DNA of 64,000 nucleotides. Source: Rhizobium sp. L51/94 (GTDB taxonomy: Bacteria; Pseudomonadota; Alphaproteobacteria; Rhizobiales; Rhizobiaceae). This document shows, in pieces, positions 37,038 to 45,967 of the stretch. Position 1 is the first letter of the stretch; every line of letters starts with the position of its first letter. Under the pieces are notes generated by a model that saw nothing but the letters and a program-made list of their open reading frames with translations, had not been told where the DNA came from and did no database searches. A program made the translations under genes and the position numbers. The stretch lies in the NCBI RefSeq assembly GCF_019355555.1, contig NZ_CP072142.1:868001-932000 (forward strand), given 5' to 3'.

Positions 37038-37865
37038 TCAGTCGGTGGCATTCCAGTCACACGCAAACGGGGGATTGACGAAGCGTTGGTCCTTGGGGAG
37101 GGAGGCTATCAAAGAGAGGTCTTCGTCATCCAGCCGGATCGATGCCGCCGCGAGATTGGCCTTTTGGGTCTCGGTTCGTCCAGCCTTCGGGATCGCGATC
37201 ACCCCGTCCTGGCCAAGGAGCCAGGCGATAGCAACTTGCGACGCGCTAACATTGTGTTTCCGGCCAATCGACTGCAGGGTCGGATCGCTCGCCGCGCGGC
37301 CCTGCGCCAAAGGGGCATAAGCGGTCAGCGCAATTCCCTTGGCGCGCAGGTACTGAAGCATGGGCGCCTGCGACAGATACGGATGGTACTCGATTTGATG
37401 AACCGCGATCGGAACCTGTATGTCTTCCACAACGTGCCGGATCATTGGCATGTTGAAATTGCACACGCCGATTGCTCTCGCGAAGCCATGTTCACGAAGA
37501 CGGCCCATGGCAGTCAGGGTCGCCGCAATGTCCATGTCCGCCGACGGCCAATGCACGAGAAAAAGATCGACATAGTCCATCTTCAGCTTTTCGAGGCTAG
37601 TCGCGAAGGCTCGCTGCAAAGCACCCGGCGCCAGTTGATCGTGCCAAACCTTGGTCGTGACGAAGAGTTCGCGGCGATGAATACCTGAGCCTGCAATCGC
37701 CGTACCGACCGCCGCCTCATTTTCATACATTGCCGCGGTATCAATATGCCGATATCCGAGCGAAAGCGCGCTTTCCACCGCCGGTTGCGCGCCGGCACCC
37801 GGCATCCGGAACGTTCCGAGGCCAAGACGAGGTATCGTCACACCTTGCGTTTCGATCGTGTCCAT
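37038..37865 (-). CDS. Aldo/keto reductase, DkgB-like
   Basis: A 275-residue NADPH-dependent reductase. The catalytic tetrad is complete: Asp42, Tyr47 (YRHIDTAAMYENE), Lys72 (VTTKVWHD) and His105 (FLVHWPSA). The C-terminal AIPKAGRTETQ segment is the NADPH-phosphate-binding region. It resembles 2,5-diketo-D-gluconate and methylglyoxal reductases. The ATG at 37865 follows GGAAGG. It is the last gene of a reverse operon with an NmrA-like protein and a serine hydrolase, all divergent from a LysR gene. Confidence 0.93.
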   Translation of the reverse strand: MDTIETQGVTIPRLGLGTFRMPGAGAQPAVESALSLGYRHIDTAAMYENEAAVGTAIAGSGIHRRELFVTTKVWHDQLAPGALQRAFATSLEKLKMDYVDLFLVHWPSADMDIAATLTAMGRLREHGFARAIGVCNFNMPMIRHVVEDIQVPIAVHQIEYHPYLSQAPMLQYLRAKGIALTAYAPLAQGRAASDPTLQSIGRKHNVSASQVAIAWLLGQDGVIAIPKAGRTETQKANLAAASIRLDDEDLSLIASLPKDQRFVNPPFACDWNATD

Positions 37866-37936
37866 TGGATATTTTCCTTCCACAACAACAAAGCTGGAGA
37901 TGCAGGTGGGCGCCCCCCTGCATCCTAATCGTTCGA

Positions 37937-38818
37937 TCAGGCGCGATCGTCTGTGTTGTCACCGGCCACGAGTGCGTCCACGACCTGCTGCAGCGAGGTG
38001 TTTCCCTTTTCCGCCAGGCGACCGCTGTCCTTGAACTCGATCCAGCTTTCATTGAAGCCGTCGAGCATGCGAATACGCGGCGTCGGGTTCTTCATCCCCT
38101 GCGAGCGGAACAGCTCCTCCCAAGTTGCGCGGTTGACAATTTCGACCTTCACCGGCCTGTTGAGCGCCACTGCGAAGGCTTGCGCGAGGTCATCTGGCGA
38201 TACCCGTTGAGCAGCCTCCAACTCGACGACGCGTTTTCCGGTCCAATCCTGCTGGATCAGCTCTGCCGCCAGGATGCCGATGTCCTTCGTTGCGATCATC
38301 GGGAACTTTTTGTCCGCGGGCTGCAGGAAGCTGTGAAGAATGCCAGTGTCGCGGGCCGTGCCTAAGTCCCAAAGTGCATTTTCCATGAACCATGCGGGTC
38401 GGAGGAAGGTGACAGGCAGGTCAAGCTCGTTAAGGGCATTTTCCAGCATCGTGCGCTGGGACAGCAGATTGTCCTCTTTCGCGTCTGCGCCGATCGTCGA
38501 CAGGCAGAGGACCTTTTTCGGGCGTGCGGTCTTTAGAGCGGCGACGACACTGTCGATCACCTTTTGCGCCTCGGGATAGCCAGGCTCAGGGTCGAACTCG
38601 GACGGCGGAAGAATGAAGACGGCCTCAGTGCCGGCAAAGGCCGCCGAAAGCGCCTTTCCGTCTTCCATCTCGGCTAGAGCGACATCGCAGCCGAGAGCGG
38701 CCCACGAAGTGCCCTTGGCCTGATCGCGAACGATCGCACGGACGGCTTTGCCGTTGGCGAGCAGAGTCCGCGCAAGAGCGCCGCCGACTTTGCCGGTGAT
38801 TCCAGTGATTGCGTACAT
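37937..38818 (-). CDS. NmrA-like NAD(P)-binding protein
   Basis: A 293-residue atypical short-chain dehydrogenase. The N-terminal TGITGKVGGALARTLLANG binds NAD(P), and the middle region FLRPAWFMEN and AAELIQQDWTGKRVVELEA fits the NmrA/NAD(P)H:quinone-type branch. The SDR catalytic YxxxK is not present, so it may be a redox sensor or an NADPH-dependent reductase of quinones. It lies between the serine hydrolase and the aldo/keto reductase, with 30 and 71 bp gaps. Confidence 0.88.
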   Translation of the reverse strand: MYAITGITGKVGGALARTLLANGKAVRAIVRDQAKGTSWAALGCDVALAEMEDGKALSAAFAGTEAVFILPPSEFDPEPGYPEAQKVIDSVVAALKTARPKKVLCLSTIGADAKEDNLLSQRTMLENALNELDLPVTFLRPAWFMENALWDLGTARDTGILHSFLQPADKKFPMIATKDIGILAAELIQQDWTGKRVVELEAAQRVSPDDLAQAFAVALNRPVKVEIVNRATWEELFRSQGMKNPTPRIRMLDGFNESWIEFKDSGRLAEKGNTSLQQVVDALVAGDNTDDRA

Positions 38819-38848
38819 GTCTGATTTTCCATTCAGAAAGAGGAGAGA

Positions 38849-40129
38849 TTAAGCGAGCCCGTCATAGAGCCCGCGTTCGAAGTCGCCGTAGAGAGCAACG
38901 ACGCGGTCGTCATAGAAAGGAAGAAGCTGCGTAAAGAGGGACCCAGTCACCCGGCGAACCGGATCAATCCAGAAGTAGCAATTGAGTAGCCCAGCCCAGG
39001 ATGCACTGCCTGCGGAGCGGCCGTGTGGCCCAGCCTCAGTGTTGATGTCGAAAGAGTAGCCCCATTTGTGCTTCTGATCCGGGAACTGATCGAAGCTGTT
39101 CGAATAGGCCGGTGCGGCCGACTCCATCTTGCGAACATTCAGATCCCCGATCTGGTTCTGCATCATCATCGCGACGGTCTCAGGCTTGAGGATCTGAACC
39201 CCGTTCAACTTGCCTCCATGGAGCAATGCCTGAAGGAGCATCATGTAGTCTTGCGGGGTGCTGTATGCGCCGCCACCGCCCATGAAAAATTCCGGCCTCT
39301 GAGGCATCTCGAACGGCATTGCTTTCAAGCCGCCATCAGTCTCTCTGCTGAAACATGTCGCGACACGGCGCTTCTGCTCGCTGCTGATCAGAAATCCCGA
39401 ATCCTTCATTCCGAGAGGCGCAAAAATGTTCTCCCGGAAATAGACTTCCAACGACTGATCGCTGACAGCTTCGACCAGCTTACCAGTCCAGTCCATGCTG
39501 ATGCCGTACTGCCATCGTTCCCCCGGCTCGAATTCGAGCGGCACATTGAAGGCGGCGTTCTGGCAGGTTGCGATATCGGGTAAACCGGTGGCGGTCTCGT
39601 AGCGCACTATCACATCGCTCCAGTTCGCATAGGTGTAGCCGGAGGTATGCGTCAGAAGGTGATGAACCTTGATTGAGTTCTTGGCGGAACGCAGCTGTGG
39701 CTGACCGTTGGCATCAAAACCTACCAGAATTTTGGGTGCAGCAAGCTGCGGCAGGTATTTCGATGCGTCATCATCCAGCTTGAGGCGGCCCTGCTCAACC
39801 AGCTGCATGCATGCTGTCGCTGTGATCGCCTTCGTCATCGACAAAAGCCAAAAGACCGTGTCAGGCCGCATTGCGGTACCGGTGTCCACGTTTGCCTTGC
39901 CGAAAAGGCCTTCGTAGACGATTCCCTTCTGCGTTGCAGCCATAGCGACCGCACCAGCGACCGTGCGGTCATTGACTGCCTTCTCTATCGCGGCATCGAT
40001 CGAGTTAAACTTCGCATTTTTGAGGCGCGGGCTTTGGCTGGCCGCCTGAACAGCGCTTGCCCCAAGACATGCCGCGGCGGCGGCCATGGTGCCGCGTGTC
40101 AGCACCGCTCTTCTCGTGATCTCACTCAT
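38849..40129 (-). CDS. Exported serine hydrolase, class C beta-lactamase/esterase family
   Basis: A 426-residue protein with an N-terminal ITRRAVLTRGTMAAAAACLG region that looks like a Tat signal (twin arginine, then hydrophobic). The SxxK nucleophile is S97-M-T-K100 and the second motif is the YGIS in ERWQYGISMDW. This places it in the penicillin-binding-protein-like/EstB esterase group rather than true beta-lactamases. It is periplasmic. The first gene of the LysR-linked operon. Confidence 0.87.
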   Translation of the reverse strand: MSEITRRAVLTRGTMAAAAACLGASAVQAASQSPRLKNAKFNSIDAAIEKAVNDRTVAGAVAMAATQKGIVYEGLFGKANVDTGTAMRPDTVFWLLSMTKAITATACMQLVEQGRLKLDDDASKYLPQLAAPKILVGFDANGQPQLRSAKNSIKVHHLLTHTSGYTYANWSDVIVRYETATGLPDIATCQNAAFNVPLEFEPGERWQYGISMDWTGKLVEAVSDQSLEVYFRENIFAPLGMKDSGFLISSEQKRRVATCFSRETDGGLKAMPFEMPQRPEFFMGGGGAYSTPQDYMMLLQALLHGGKLNGVQILKPETVAMMMQNQIGDLNVRKMESAAPAYSNSFDQFPDQKHKWGYSFDINTEAGPHGRSAGSASWAGLLNCYFWIDPVRRVTGSLFTQLLPFYDDRVVALYGDFERGLYDGLA

Positions 40130-40239
40130 GATTGTTTACCTTGAATCCAGACGGATCGCGGGTCTGGTAAACCGCTCGCCTTCGAAAGGCTGACGGCGAA
40201 TACCTACCAACAGCCGAGCCATGCTAAAAGATCATAATA

Positions 40240-40256
40240 GTCATATTCAAAATGAC
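40240..40256. promoter_or_regulatory. Candidate LysR site GTCAT-N7-ATGAC
   Basis: A perfect 5-bp inverted repeat with 7 central bases lies between the divergent LysR gene and the serine hydrolase gene, in an AT-rich stretch. Such spacing is compatible with a LysR-family T-N11-A box. It is a candidate only. Confidence 0.35.
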
Positions 40257-40301
40257 AAAAAATCACTGTTATTCGTTTTCCCGGAATGCGAAAGCTTTGT
40301 C

Positions 40302-41216
40302 ATGAGGTTCGACGGACGTCTTCTTACTGGGGTAAGTGTATTCTTGGCAGTTGCCGACGCCGGCAATTTTGCCAAGGCCGCGGACGTATTGGGAGTGACC
40401 CCTTCCGGCATCAGCCGAGCAATCGGACGACTGGAAACAAGGATGGGCGTGCGTCTCTTCGACCGCACACCCCGTTCTGTCGCGCTGACCGAAGAGGGTC
40501 GTTTGTTTCGTCTACAAGCGGTGCCGCTCGTGGCGGGCCTGGAAGAAGCGGCTGCGACCGCCTCGGGATCGGCAGCAGCGGTCGGCGGGAGGCTGCGCGT
40601 ATCGATCGACCCTTGGTTTGCAAGGATGGTATTAGCGCCCCAGCTTCCGCGGTTCACCGAGAAATATCCGGATCTGAAAATCGATCTTATGACGACGAAC
40701 GCCCGTGACGACATGATGAGCGGGTTCGATGTGGCCGTCCGATTTGGATCGACCAATGCCGGGTCACTCATCGCAAGAAAGCTTCTGGATATCCGCGTCA
40801 TCACGTGCGCGGCCCCCGCCTATCTCGAGAAATTCGGCGAGCCGGTCCGGCCGGAGGAGATAGGTGGACACGAAGTTATTCTGTTCCGAGACCCCGAGAC
40901 CGGCCGAGCTTTCCCTTGGGAATTTCATCGAGGTGGTGAAGTTGTCAGCGTAAAAGTCGTCGGCAGGATAATTTTTGACGACCCATCCGCCGCGATCGCC
41001 GCCTGCATTGCCGGCCAAGGTATCTTTCAGAGCCTGGAGATCGGTTTGGATCCCTGGCTGAAAGGCGGCGGACTAAGACAAATTCTCAAAGACTGGTCGG
41101 ACGAACATTATCCCCTCTACGCGTACCATCCAGCGCGCCATCTGCCGCCGGCAAAGGTCAGAGCTTTCCTCGATTTTGTGCAGCAGGTCGCCAAGGAGAA
41201 AGCGCGCGACGGCTGA
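40302..41216 (+). CDS. LysR family regulator
   Basis: A 304-residue LysR-type regulator. The winged HTH covers residues 10-65 (FLAVADAGNFAKAADVLGVTPSGISRAIGRLE) and the C-terminal two-lobe co-inducer domain follows. It is of the CrgA/DsdC-like branch that often controls adjacent oxidoreductases. Divergent from the serine hydrolase-NmrA-aldo/keto reductase operon, it is the likely regulator of it. The start chosen is the ATG at 40302; the frame extends to 40221. Confidence 0.9.
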   Translation: MRFDGRLLTGVSVFLAVADAGNFAKAADVLGVTPSGISRAIGRLETRMGVRLFDRTPRSVALTEEGRLFRLQAVPLVAGLEEAAATASGSAAAVGGRLRVSIDPWFARMVLAPQLPRFTEKYPDLKIDLMTTNARDDMMSGFDVAVRFGSTNAGSLIARKLLDIRVITCAAPAYLEKFGEPVRPEEIGGHEVILFRDPETGRAFPWEFHRGGEVVSVKVVGRIIFDDPSAAIAACIAGQGIFQSLEIGLDPWLKGGGLRQILKDWSDEHYPLYAYHPARHLPPAKVRAFLDFVQQVAKEKARDG

Positions 41217-41552
41217 GCGAAAGAAGATGATTGCGGGGGCTGTTAGAGAAATCCTTGTTTTTGCACAACACGGTGCGGTCAGAGCTGCGGACCCTGATTT
41301 TCACGCAGATGAATTGAAATATTTGCCCGGGGATACGCAGCTGTGGCCACATACGGCGTATGCGGCGCGGCGTTGGCAACGGTTCAGTTCAGTACGGCAC
41401 TATCCTTAAGTCGGGGTTTTTTAGTCACTGGAAGGGTCTTCAGTCTCTTAAATCGCCGAGAATTGAAAAACGCGGTTCGATACCTTTTAAGGCGATGAGA
41501 GGCCCCGAAAGCGGCCTCCCATTTCACGAAGTTAATCAGACGAGCGCCGTCG
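41217..41552. other. Intergenic, no gene supported
   Basis: About 335 bp between the end of the LysR gene and the SDR remnant. Only short overlapping frames are open and nothing is recognised. Confidence 0.4.
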
Positions 41553-42081
41553 TTAGTCAACGGCGAAGTCGGTCGAGAACGAGACGGTGCGCGATTCGGA
41601 GAGAATGGCAGCGTCTTGTGCGTGCTTTTTCTCGATCGCGGCGACCGTGTCGCTACCGAGCGGCAGGCGGACCGGCGGATTGGGGGCGTCAGTGAAGGCG
41701 ATGAGCGCCTCTGCCAGCTTTTGAGGGTTGCCGGGTTGATTATGGCTGAGACCGGCGGTCTATGGTTCGCACCTTGCCGGAAGTGTCTGCATAATCGCCG
41801 ATGATATTACCGCTGACGGACAAGGATGAGCTGTCGAGGAAGTCGGTGCTGAAATAGCCCGGCTCGATGACGGTGACTTGAATGCCAAGCGGTGCAAGTT
41901 CGTCATGTAGAGCCTCGCTCAGCCCTTCGACCGCGAATTTCGTTGGGTAAACATCGAAGCCAGCGACGCCGCGATAGCCGCCGATCGACGAGATATTCAG
42001 GATGCGGCCGGAACGTGCCCGGCGCATGAAGGGCAGGACGGCGCGGGTTACGTTGAGGAGGCCAAAGTTGACCTTAGTCAA
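41553..42081 (-). pseudogene. Short-chain dehydrogenase remnant, truncated and frameshifted
   Basis: From 42081 the frame reads VNFGLLNVTRAVLPFMRRARSGRILNISSIGG and the catalytic YPTKFAVEGLSEALHDEL, the C-terminal half of a classical SDR. The first half, with the NAD-binding glycines, is missing. At about 41759-41762 one extra base shifts the frame; reading on in the other frame gives AGLSHNQPGNPQKLAEAL and RLPLGSDTVAAIEKK to a stop at 41553, the normal end of these proteins. Two independent lesions make it dead. Confidence 0.8.
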
Positions 42082-42439
42082 TGCCGGAACTGACTTCTGC
42101 CGTCACAGCCAACCCGGCCATACGGCAGGTTCGAGGAAGCTCGAGGGTATTTTAGGATGTTCTTGAAGGGGCTCCCGAGTTATGGCGCGACAATGACAGC
42201 AAGAATGAGCCGAGCTTGCTGTCCGGATGCGTGCTCGGCGACGAGGAGGCTGCATTTTTTTGTGACTGCAATCGTCCACATCCTCACAGTTCCAGTTCTG
42301 TGGGGTCATCTCGATAGCAGGGGCCGCGAGATCGAAACGAGGTCGTTCCACCAGGGCTCCTCTAGTTGTCTCTATGATCCACTGGATATTCACCCGGGAT
42401 GCGCTAACTGATCCGACGTGGGGCAGTTTAGGAGAGAAA
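42082..42439. other. Intergenic, no gene supported
   Basis: About 360 bp between the SDR remnant and the proline-rich gene. Long reverse frame 42103-42465 overlaps the proline-rich gene and has no family resemblance. It holds the promoter of the proline-rich gene; no other structure was noted. Confidence 0.4.
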
Positions 42440-42715
42440 GTGAAAAAGCTAATATTGGTGTTCACCGCTATAACCAGCTGTATGTCCGCCTCAGCCAGTT
42501 ACGCCATGCCTGCGGCCGGTCTTTCGGTCGCTCAATCGAACTCGGTTGTTTTGGTTGACCGTGAGTGTGGCCCGCGTCGCCATCTTGGACGCGACGGCCG
42601 TTGCATTCGGAATGGCCCACCACCGCCACCGCCGCGTCGCCATCTCAACCATCCGCGCCCTGGCGATGATCGTGGCTTGCCACCACCGCCGCCGCCACCC
42701 GGCGACGACAACTAA
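42440..42715 (+). CDS. Small exported proline-rich protein
   Basis: A 91-residue protein starting at a GTG behind TAGGAGAG. A signal peptide (VKKLILVFTAITSCMSASASYA) is followed by a short core, CGPRRHLGRDGRCIRNG with two cysteines, and a C-terminal tail of two proline clusters (six and seven Pro) with HLNHPRPGDD between them. Related tiny rhizobial exported proteins carry a C-G-P-x-x-H-x-G motif and an unstructured tail, with no known role. It is followed by a GC hairpin and by a decayed second copy. Confidence 0.7.
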   Translation: MKKLILVFTAITSCMSASASYAMPAAGLSVAQSNSVVLVDRECGPRRHLGRDGRCIRNGPPPPPPRRHLNHPRPGDDRGLPPPPPPPGDDN

Positions 42716-42722
42716 AAGAGAT

Positions 42723-42742
42723 GGCCCCGCCTAGTCGGGGCC
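42723..42742 (+). terminator. GC-rich hairpin after proline-rich gene
   Basis: GGCCCCG-CCTAGT-CGGGGCC forms a 7-bp stem starting 8 bp after the stop codon. There is no T tract, so it is only a possible terminator or 3'-end stabiliser. The same arrangement follows the decayed copy at 43115. Confidence 0.55.
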
Positions 42743-42802
42743 AGACACCGAGCGGCTTCTTCCATCATGTCGTTTGGACCTCAAAACCTATGTGAACACC
42801 TT

Positions 42803-43105
42803 ATGAAAACAATGTTCTTGACTATAGGACTGACCATATAAGGCCTTGCTTCGACCGCTTCAGTGGCGGTGCCTGGTACCGTTAGCCCAGCGGGCGTGTC
42901 ATTGTTCGTGCTGCATGTAGACTATGCTTTCGGGCGAGGCTGACACCTGGGTCCTGACGGGCCGTGCTATTTTAATCGTATGCCACCACCCCCGCCGCGG
43001 CGGCACTGGAACGGCTATGACGACGAACCACTGCCTGGTTTCAGGCGCGGGCCACCACCACGGCCACCGCCGGGGTTTGCACCACCGCCCCCAGGCGATT
43101 GTTGA
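42803..43105 (+). pseudogene. Decayed second copy of the proline-rich protein gene
   Basis: From the ATG at 42803 a single frame runs to 43105 with two stops inside. It keeps the family layout: hydrophobic N-terminus, HLGPDGPCYFNR where the intact copy has HLGRDGRCIRNG, and a proline-rich tail (PPPPPRRHW, GPPPRPPPGF, PPPPGD). TAA interrupts the signal region and TGA replaces the Arg before HLG. Because no frameshift is needed, point changes alone explain the loss. Confidence 0.75.
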
Positions 43106-43114
43106 TGCGCGGCT

Positions 43115-43134
43115 GGCCCCACTTGTGTGGGGCC
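43115..43134 (+). terminator. GC-rich hairpin after decayed proline-rich copy
   Basis: GGCCCCAC-TTGT-GTGGGGCC, an 8-bp perfect stem, begins 10 bp after the last codon of the dead copy. It corresponds to the hairpin at 42723 and shows that the duplicated unit included the 3' hairpin. Confidence 0.55.
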
Positions 43135-43604
43135 AATTCATCGTATATCTCGCGCAACAAGTGCTCCCAGCAACCCTTCTATCCGGATACGTCACGATCC
43201 AACTTCACCGGTATCTGCAAGCGTTGGATTAAAACTGATTGGCCACGTGGATAACGTCACGCATCTGCGATGCCTCATGGTGATTGGCCGAATGCCGAGA
43301 CAGGCCAATTGCCAAGCAACCGACACCTGCCCGCTGGATGCTCGTTTATCGACCGTTGTCCGCAGAGGCAAGGGTGTGATAACCCCAAATGGGTTCGTGA
43401 GCTGGTAACGCTTGGCGTTTCCCGTATTGGCCTTTTCTCCCGCTCCATCCATCAGCTGAGCGATCGAGTTGGAGAGCCGCGCAACCCAAAAGATCAATAT
43501 TTTAGCTTCTCTCGCTACAAGCACGCCAGTTCGAATCCTTTAAAGGCGTGCGTTTCTAGGTAATTTCAAAGCCGCCAAACTCGACAACAAGGTTTGGCGA
43601 CTTT
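43135..43604. other. Intergenic, no gene supported; one 7-bp hairpin
   Basis: About 470 bp before the convergent end of the LacI gene at 43605. GCACGCC (43521-43527) and GGCGTGC (43545-43551) can pair around a loop that contains GTTCGAATCC, a tRNA T-loop-like string, but no tRNA can be folded. It may serve as the terminator of the reverse-strand LacI gene. Confidence 0.35.
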
Positions 43605-44663
43605 TCAGAGAGCATCTTTGAGGTTGTCCAATGGGCCAAGGAGTGCAGTACGCGGAGGAACTAACTGCGATGCAACGAGATGCATCAACGGGTGGGTAGA
43701 AGGCTGTTTGATGAGCTCGAAGGCCTTGGAAAGCATCCCTTCTACATCTTGCTTCATCATGAACACCGGAAAAGGAAGGAATGAAGCGAAGGGGTCATAG
43801 TCAAAGCACCCGACCACCAAATCAGCGAAAAGTTCGTGCGGGTGAGCCGACATGAAACGCAGCAAACCCTCGAAGTTGATAGAAGAGTTGACGAACAATG
43901 CCCTTGGAAGTTTCCCCGTACGCTGAAAATATGACTCAAAGGCAATCCGCATTGCGTTCGGAGAGTAGCCGGTAGATTGGGTTCCGTCTTCCACTCCAAC
44001 GCCGAGCAGTTCACCGCGAGCATCTCGAAACCCTCGTATACGCTCACGCGTGGCGTGATCGTCACGCCCGCCGAACAGAAAGATCTCGTCAGCTCGCAAC
44101 GGATCGTCCGCAGGGAAGTGCCGAATAATTGCCTCGGTAAGCGTCCTCGCACCCTGATAGTTGTCGCTGATCACCGAGTGGGTCTTCGACCCGGGCAGAT
44201 CGATATTGACGTGTCTTAACCCTGCGGCTTCGCAGACATCATGCACACCATCAGGGTCGGTGGCACCGCAAATAAACAGCTCGTCGATTGAATAGGATAT
44301 GAGATCCTCTGCCGTCTCGCGTTCTTCCTGAGGATCGCGACCCGAGCTTACGACAATCGGGCATTGGCCCCGTTGCCGCACGTGCGCTTCAAATGCCTGG
44401 GCCATCGACGAAAAATAGCGATTGTCGTAGACCGGAAGCATAAGGCCCACCAAGCCGGACCTGGAGCTGCGAAGGCCTCGTGCCTGGCGGTTGGCGGTAT
44501 ATTGATGCTTGTCGGCGAGGCCGCGAATGAGCGCCGCCGTACTTTCCTTGATGCGCCGCTTTTGCCACGTGCCGTTGAGAACCGCACTGACAGTCGAGGC
44601 GGAGATTCCCGAAAGCACAGAGAGATCGTAAATCGTGGCCTTTTTCTTGCTGTCGTCTTTCAT
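43605..44663 (-). CDS. LacI family regulator of the ketose operon
   Basis: A 352-residue LacI-type repressor. The HTH is ATIYDLSVLSGISASTVSAVLNGTW, and the effector domain has VGLMLPVYDNRYFSSMAQ and IFLFGGRDDHATRERIRGF. It is divergent from the ABC importer with two epimerases at 44894-51392, and the gap between contains a near-perfect palindrome plus a second half-like site. It probably responds to a ketose such as D-psicose; that is inference from the enzymes. Confidence 0.9.
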   Translation of the reverse strand: MKDDSKKKATIYDLSVLSGISASTVSAVLNGTWQKRRIKESTAALIRGLADKHQYTANRQARGLRSSRSGLVGLMLPVYDNRYFSSMAQAFEAHVRQRGQCPIVVSSGRDPQEERETAEDLISYSIDELFICGATDPDGVHDVCEAAGLRHVNIDLPGSKTHSVISDNYQGARTLTEAIIRHFPADDPLRADEIFLFGGRDDHATRERIRGFRDARGELLGVGVEDGTQSTGYSPNAMRIAFESYFQRTGKLPRALFVNSSINFEGLLRFMSAHPHELFADLVVGCFDYDPFASFLPFPVFMMKQDVEGMLSKAFELIKQPSTHPLMHLVASQLVPPRTALLGPLDNLKDAL

Positions 44664-44730
44664 GGTCGCTCCTTAATTTTCTCTTATCCTCCGTCCCCTC
44701 TTGACGAAAGCCCACATTAGATAGATGATA

Positions 44731-44771
44731 TTTGCACCATCGATTGTGCAAAAAGAAATATCGATTGTGCT
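44731..44771. promoter_or_regulatory. Two LacI-type operator candidates
   Basis: Operator 1 (44731-44752) is a 22-bp near-palindrome: outer arms TTTGCAC and GTGCAAA are perfect complements around an ATCGAT core. A second site at about 44757-44771 repeats ATCGATTGTGC. Their centres are 21 bp apart, two helical turns. The CG-centred symmetry is typical of LacI-family operators, and the site lies between the divergent LacI gene and the importer operon. Confidence 0.65.
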
Positions 44772-44893
44772 TCTGGTGGCCCCATCGGGAAGTGGGGAAT
44801 GAGGTGGCGAAGGCTTCGGCCGTCGTCAGGGATGAGGAGAGGGCGCCTTCGTGGGCGTCTGCATGTTCCTGCGGGAACTGTGGAGGAGAAATC

Positions 44894-45883
44894 ATGACCA
44901 AATTTATCGTTGCCGCGCTGGCCGCGTCGCTGGCGCTTTCAACGGCTGCAGCCGCCTTTGCCGCTGACGCCGGCAAAGTCGGCGTGGTCGTCAAGATTGG
45001 CGGCATCCCGTGGTTCAATGCGATGGAAGCCGGCATTAAGGAACAAGGCAAGAAGCTCGGTATTGATGCGACGATGGTCGGTCCAACGAGTTCTGACCCC
45101 GCACTGCAGGTTCGCGCCATAGAGGATCTGATTGCCCAGGGCGTGAAGGTCATCGGTGTGGTGCCGAACGACGCTAAGGTTCTGGAGCCGGTACTCACCA
45201 AGGCGCGAGAAAAGGGCATCATCGTCATCACCCATGAGTCGCCCAGTCAGAAAGGCGCCGATTGGGACTTCGAACTCGCCTCTTCGAAGGGCTTCGGCGA
45301 GGCTTACGGAAAGCTGCTCGCCGACAAGATGGGCGGAAAAGGCGAATACGCGGTATTTGTCGGTTCGCTGACGGTTCCCCTGCACAATGCCTGGGCCGAT
45401 GCGGCCATTGCCTATCTGAAGAAAAATAATCCGGACATGAAGCTGGTCGGCGATCGCTACGGCGTGGCTGAGGATGTCGACAAAAGTCGCAGCACCGCTT
45501 TGGATCTGATCTCCGCACACCCGAATTTGACGGGTTTCTTGGCTTTCGGCAGCCAAGGGCCAATCGGCGCCGGCCGTGCTGTTGAAGAGCGGCGCAAGAC
45601 CGGCAAGATTTTTGTCCTGGGTCCCTTCTCGCCCGGTCAGGGCGAGAAGCTACTGAAATCGGATGCGATCTCGGGCGGGATTATGTGGAATCCGAAGCAA
45701 GCCGGCGAAGTTTTCGTGACGCTCGCCGACAAATTGATGAAGGGCGAGCAACTGAAGGACGGCGATACGATCGAGGGTCTCGGCGTCATCCATCCTGATT
45801 TCACCAACCACAACATCATAGTCGACCAGCTTGTCCAGATCAACAAGGACACGGTCGCTGGTCTGGCCGCCATGGGCCTCTAG
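44894..45883 (+). CDS. Periplasmic sugar-binding protein (ABC importer)
   Basis: A 329-residue class B binding protein with a signal peptide (ALSTAAAAFAAD). GVVVKIGGIPWFNAMEAG and LIAQGVKVIGVVPNDAKVLEPVL place it in the Peripla_BP_4 family close to the rhamnose/autoinducer-type binding proteins. The ATG lies behind GGAGGAG. It is the first gene of the operon and is followed by a short gap containing GC-rich inverted repeats (45897-45910), as often seen after binding-protein genes that are made in excess. Confidence 0.9.
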   Translation: MTKFIVAALAASLALSTAAAAFAADAGKVGVVVKIGGIPWFNAMEAGIKEQGKKLGIDATMVGPTSSDPALQVRAIEDLIAQGVKVIGVVPNDAKVLEPVLTKAREKGIIVITHESPSQKGADWDFELASSKGFGEAYGKLLADKMGGKGEYAVFVGSLTVPLHNAWADAAIAYLKKNNPDMKLVGDRYGVAEDVDKSRSTALDLISAHPNLTGFLAFGSQGPIGAGRAVEERRKTGKIFVLGPFSPGQGEKLLKSDAISGGIMWNPKQAGEVFVTLADKLMKGEQLKDGDTIEGLGVIHPDFTNHNIIVDQLVQINKDTVAGLAAMGL

Positions 45884-45967
45884 GACACTTGTTCCTCCCA
45901 GCAAGCTGGGCCTGCTTGGGCTGGCCCGGCTCGTTGACCATCCACCAAAACGGGCGAGCACATCTGA

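Noticed and set aside
43521-43551. Possible tRNA or att site because of the GTTCGAATCC string
   Set aside because: The T stem would not pair (GCCAG against CCTTT) and no acceptor, D or anticodon arms can be built; no integrase is nearby.
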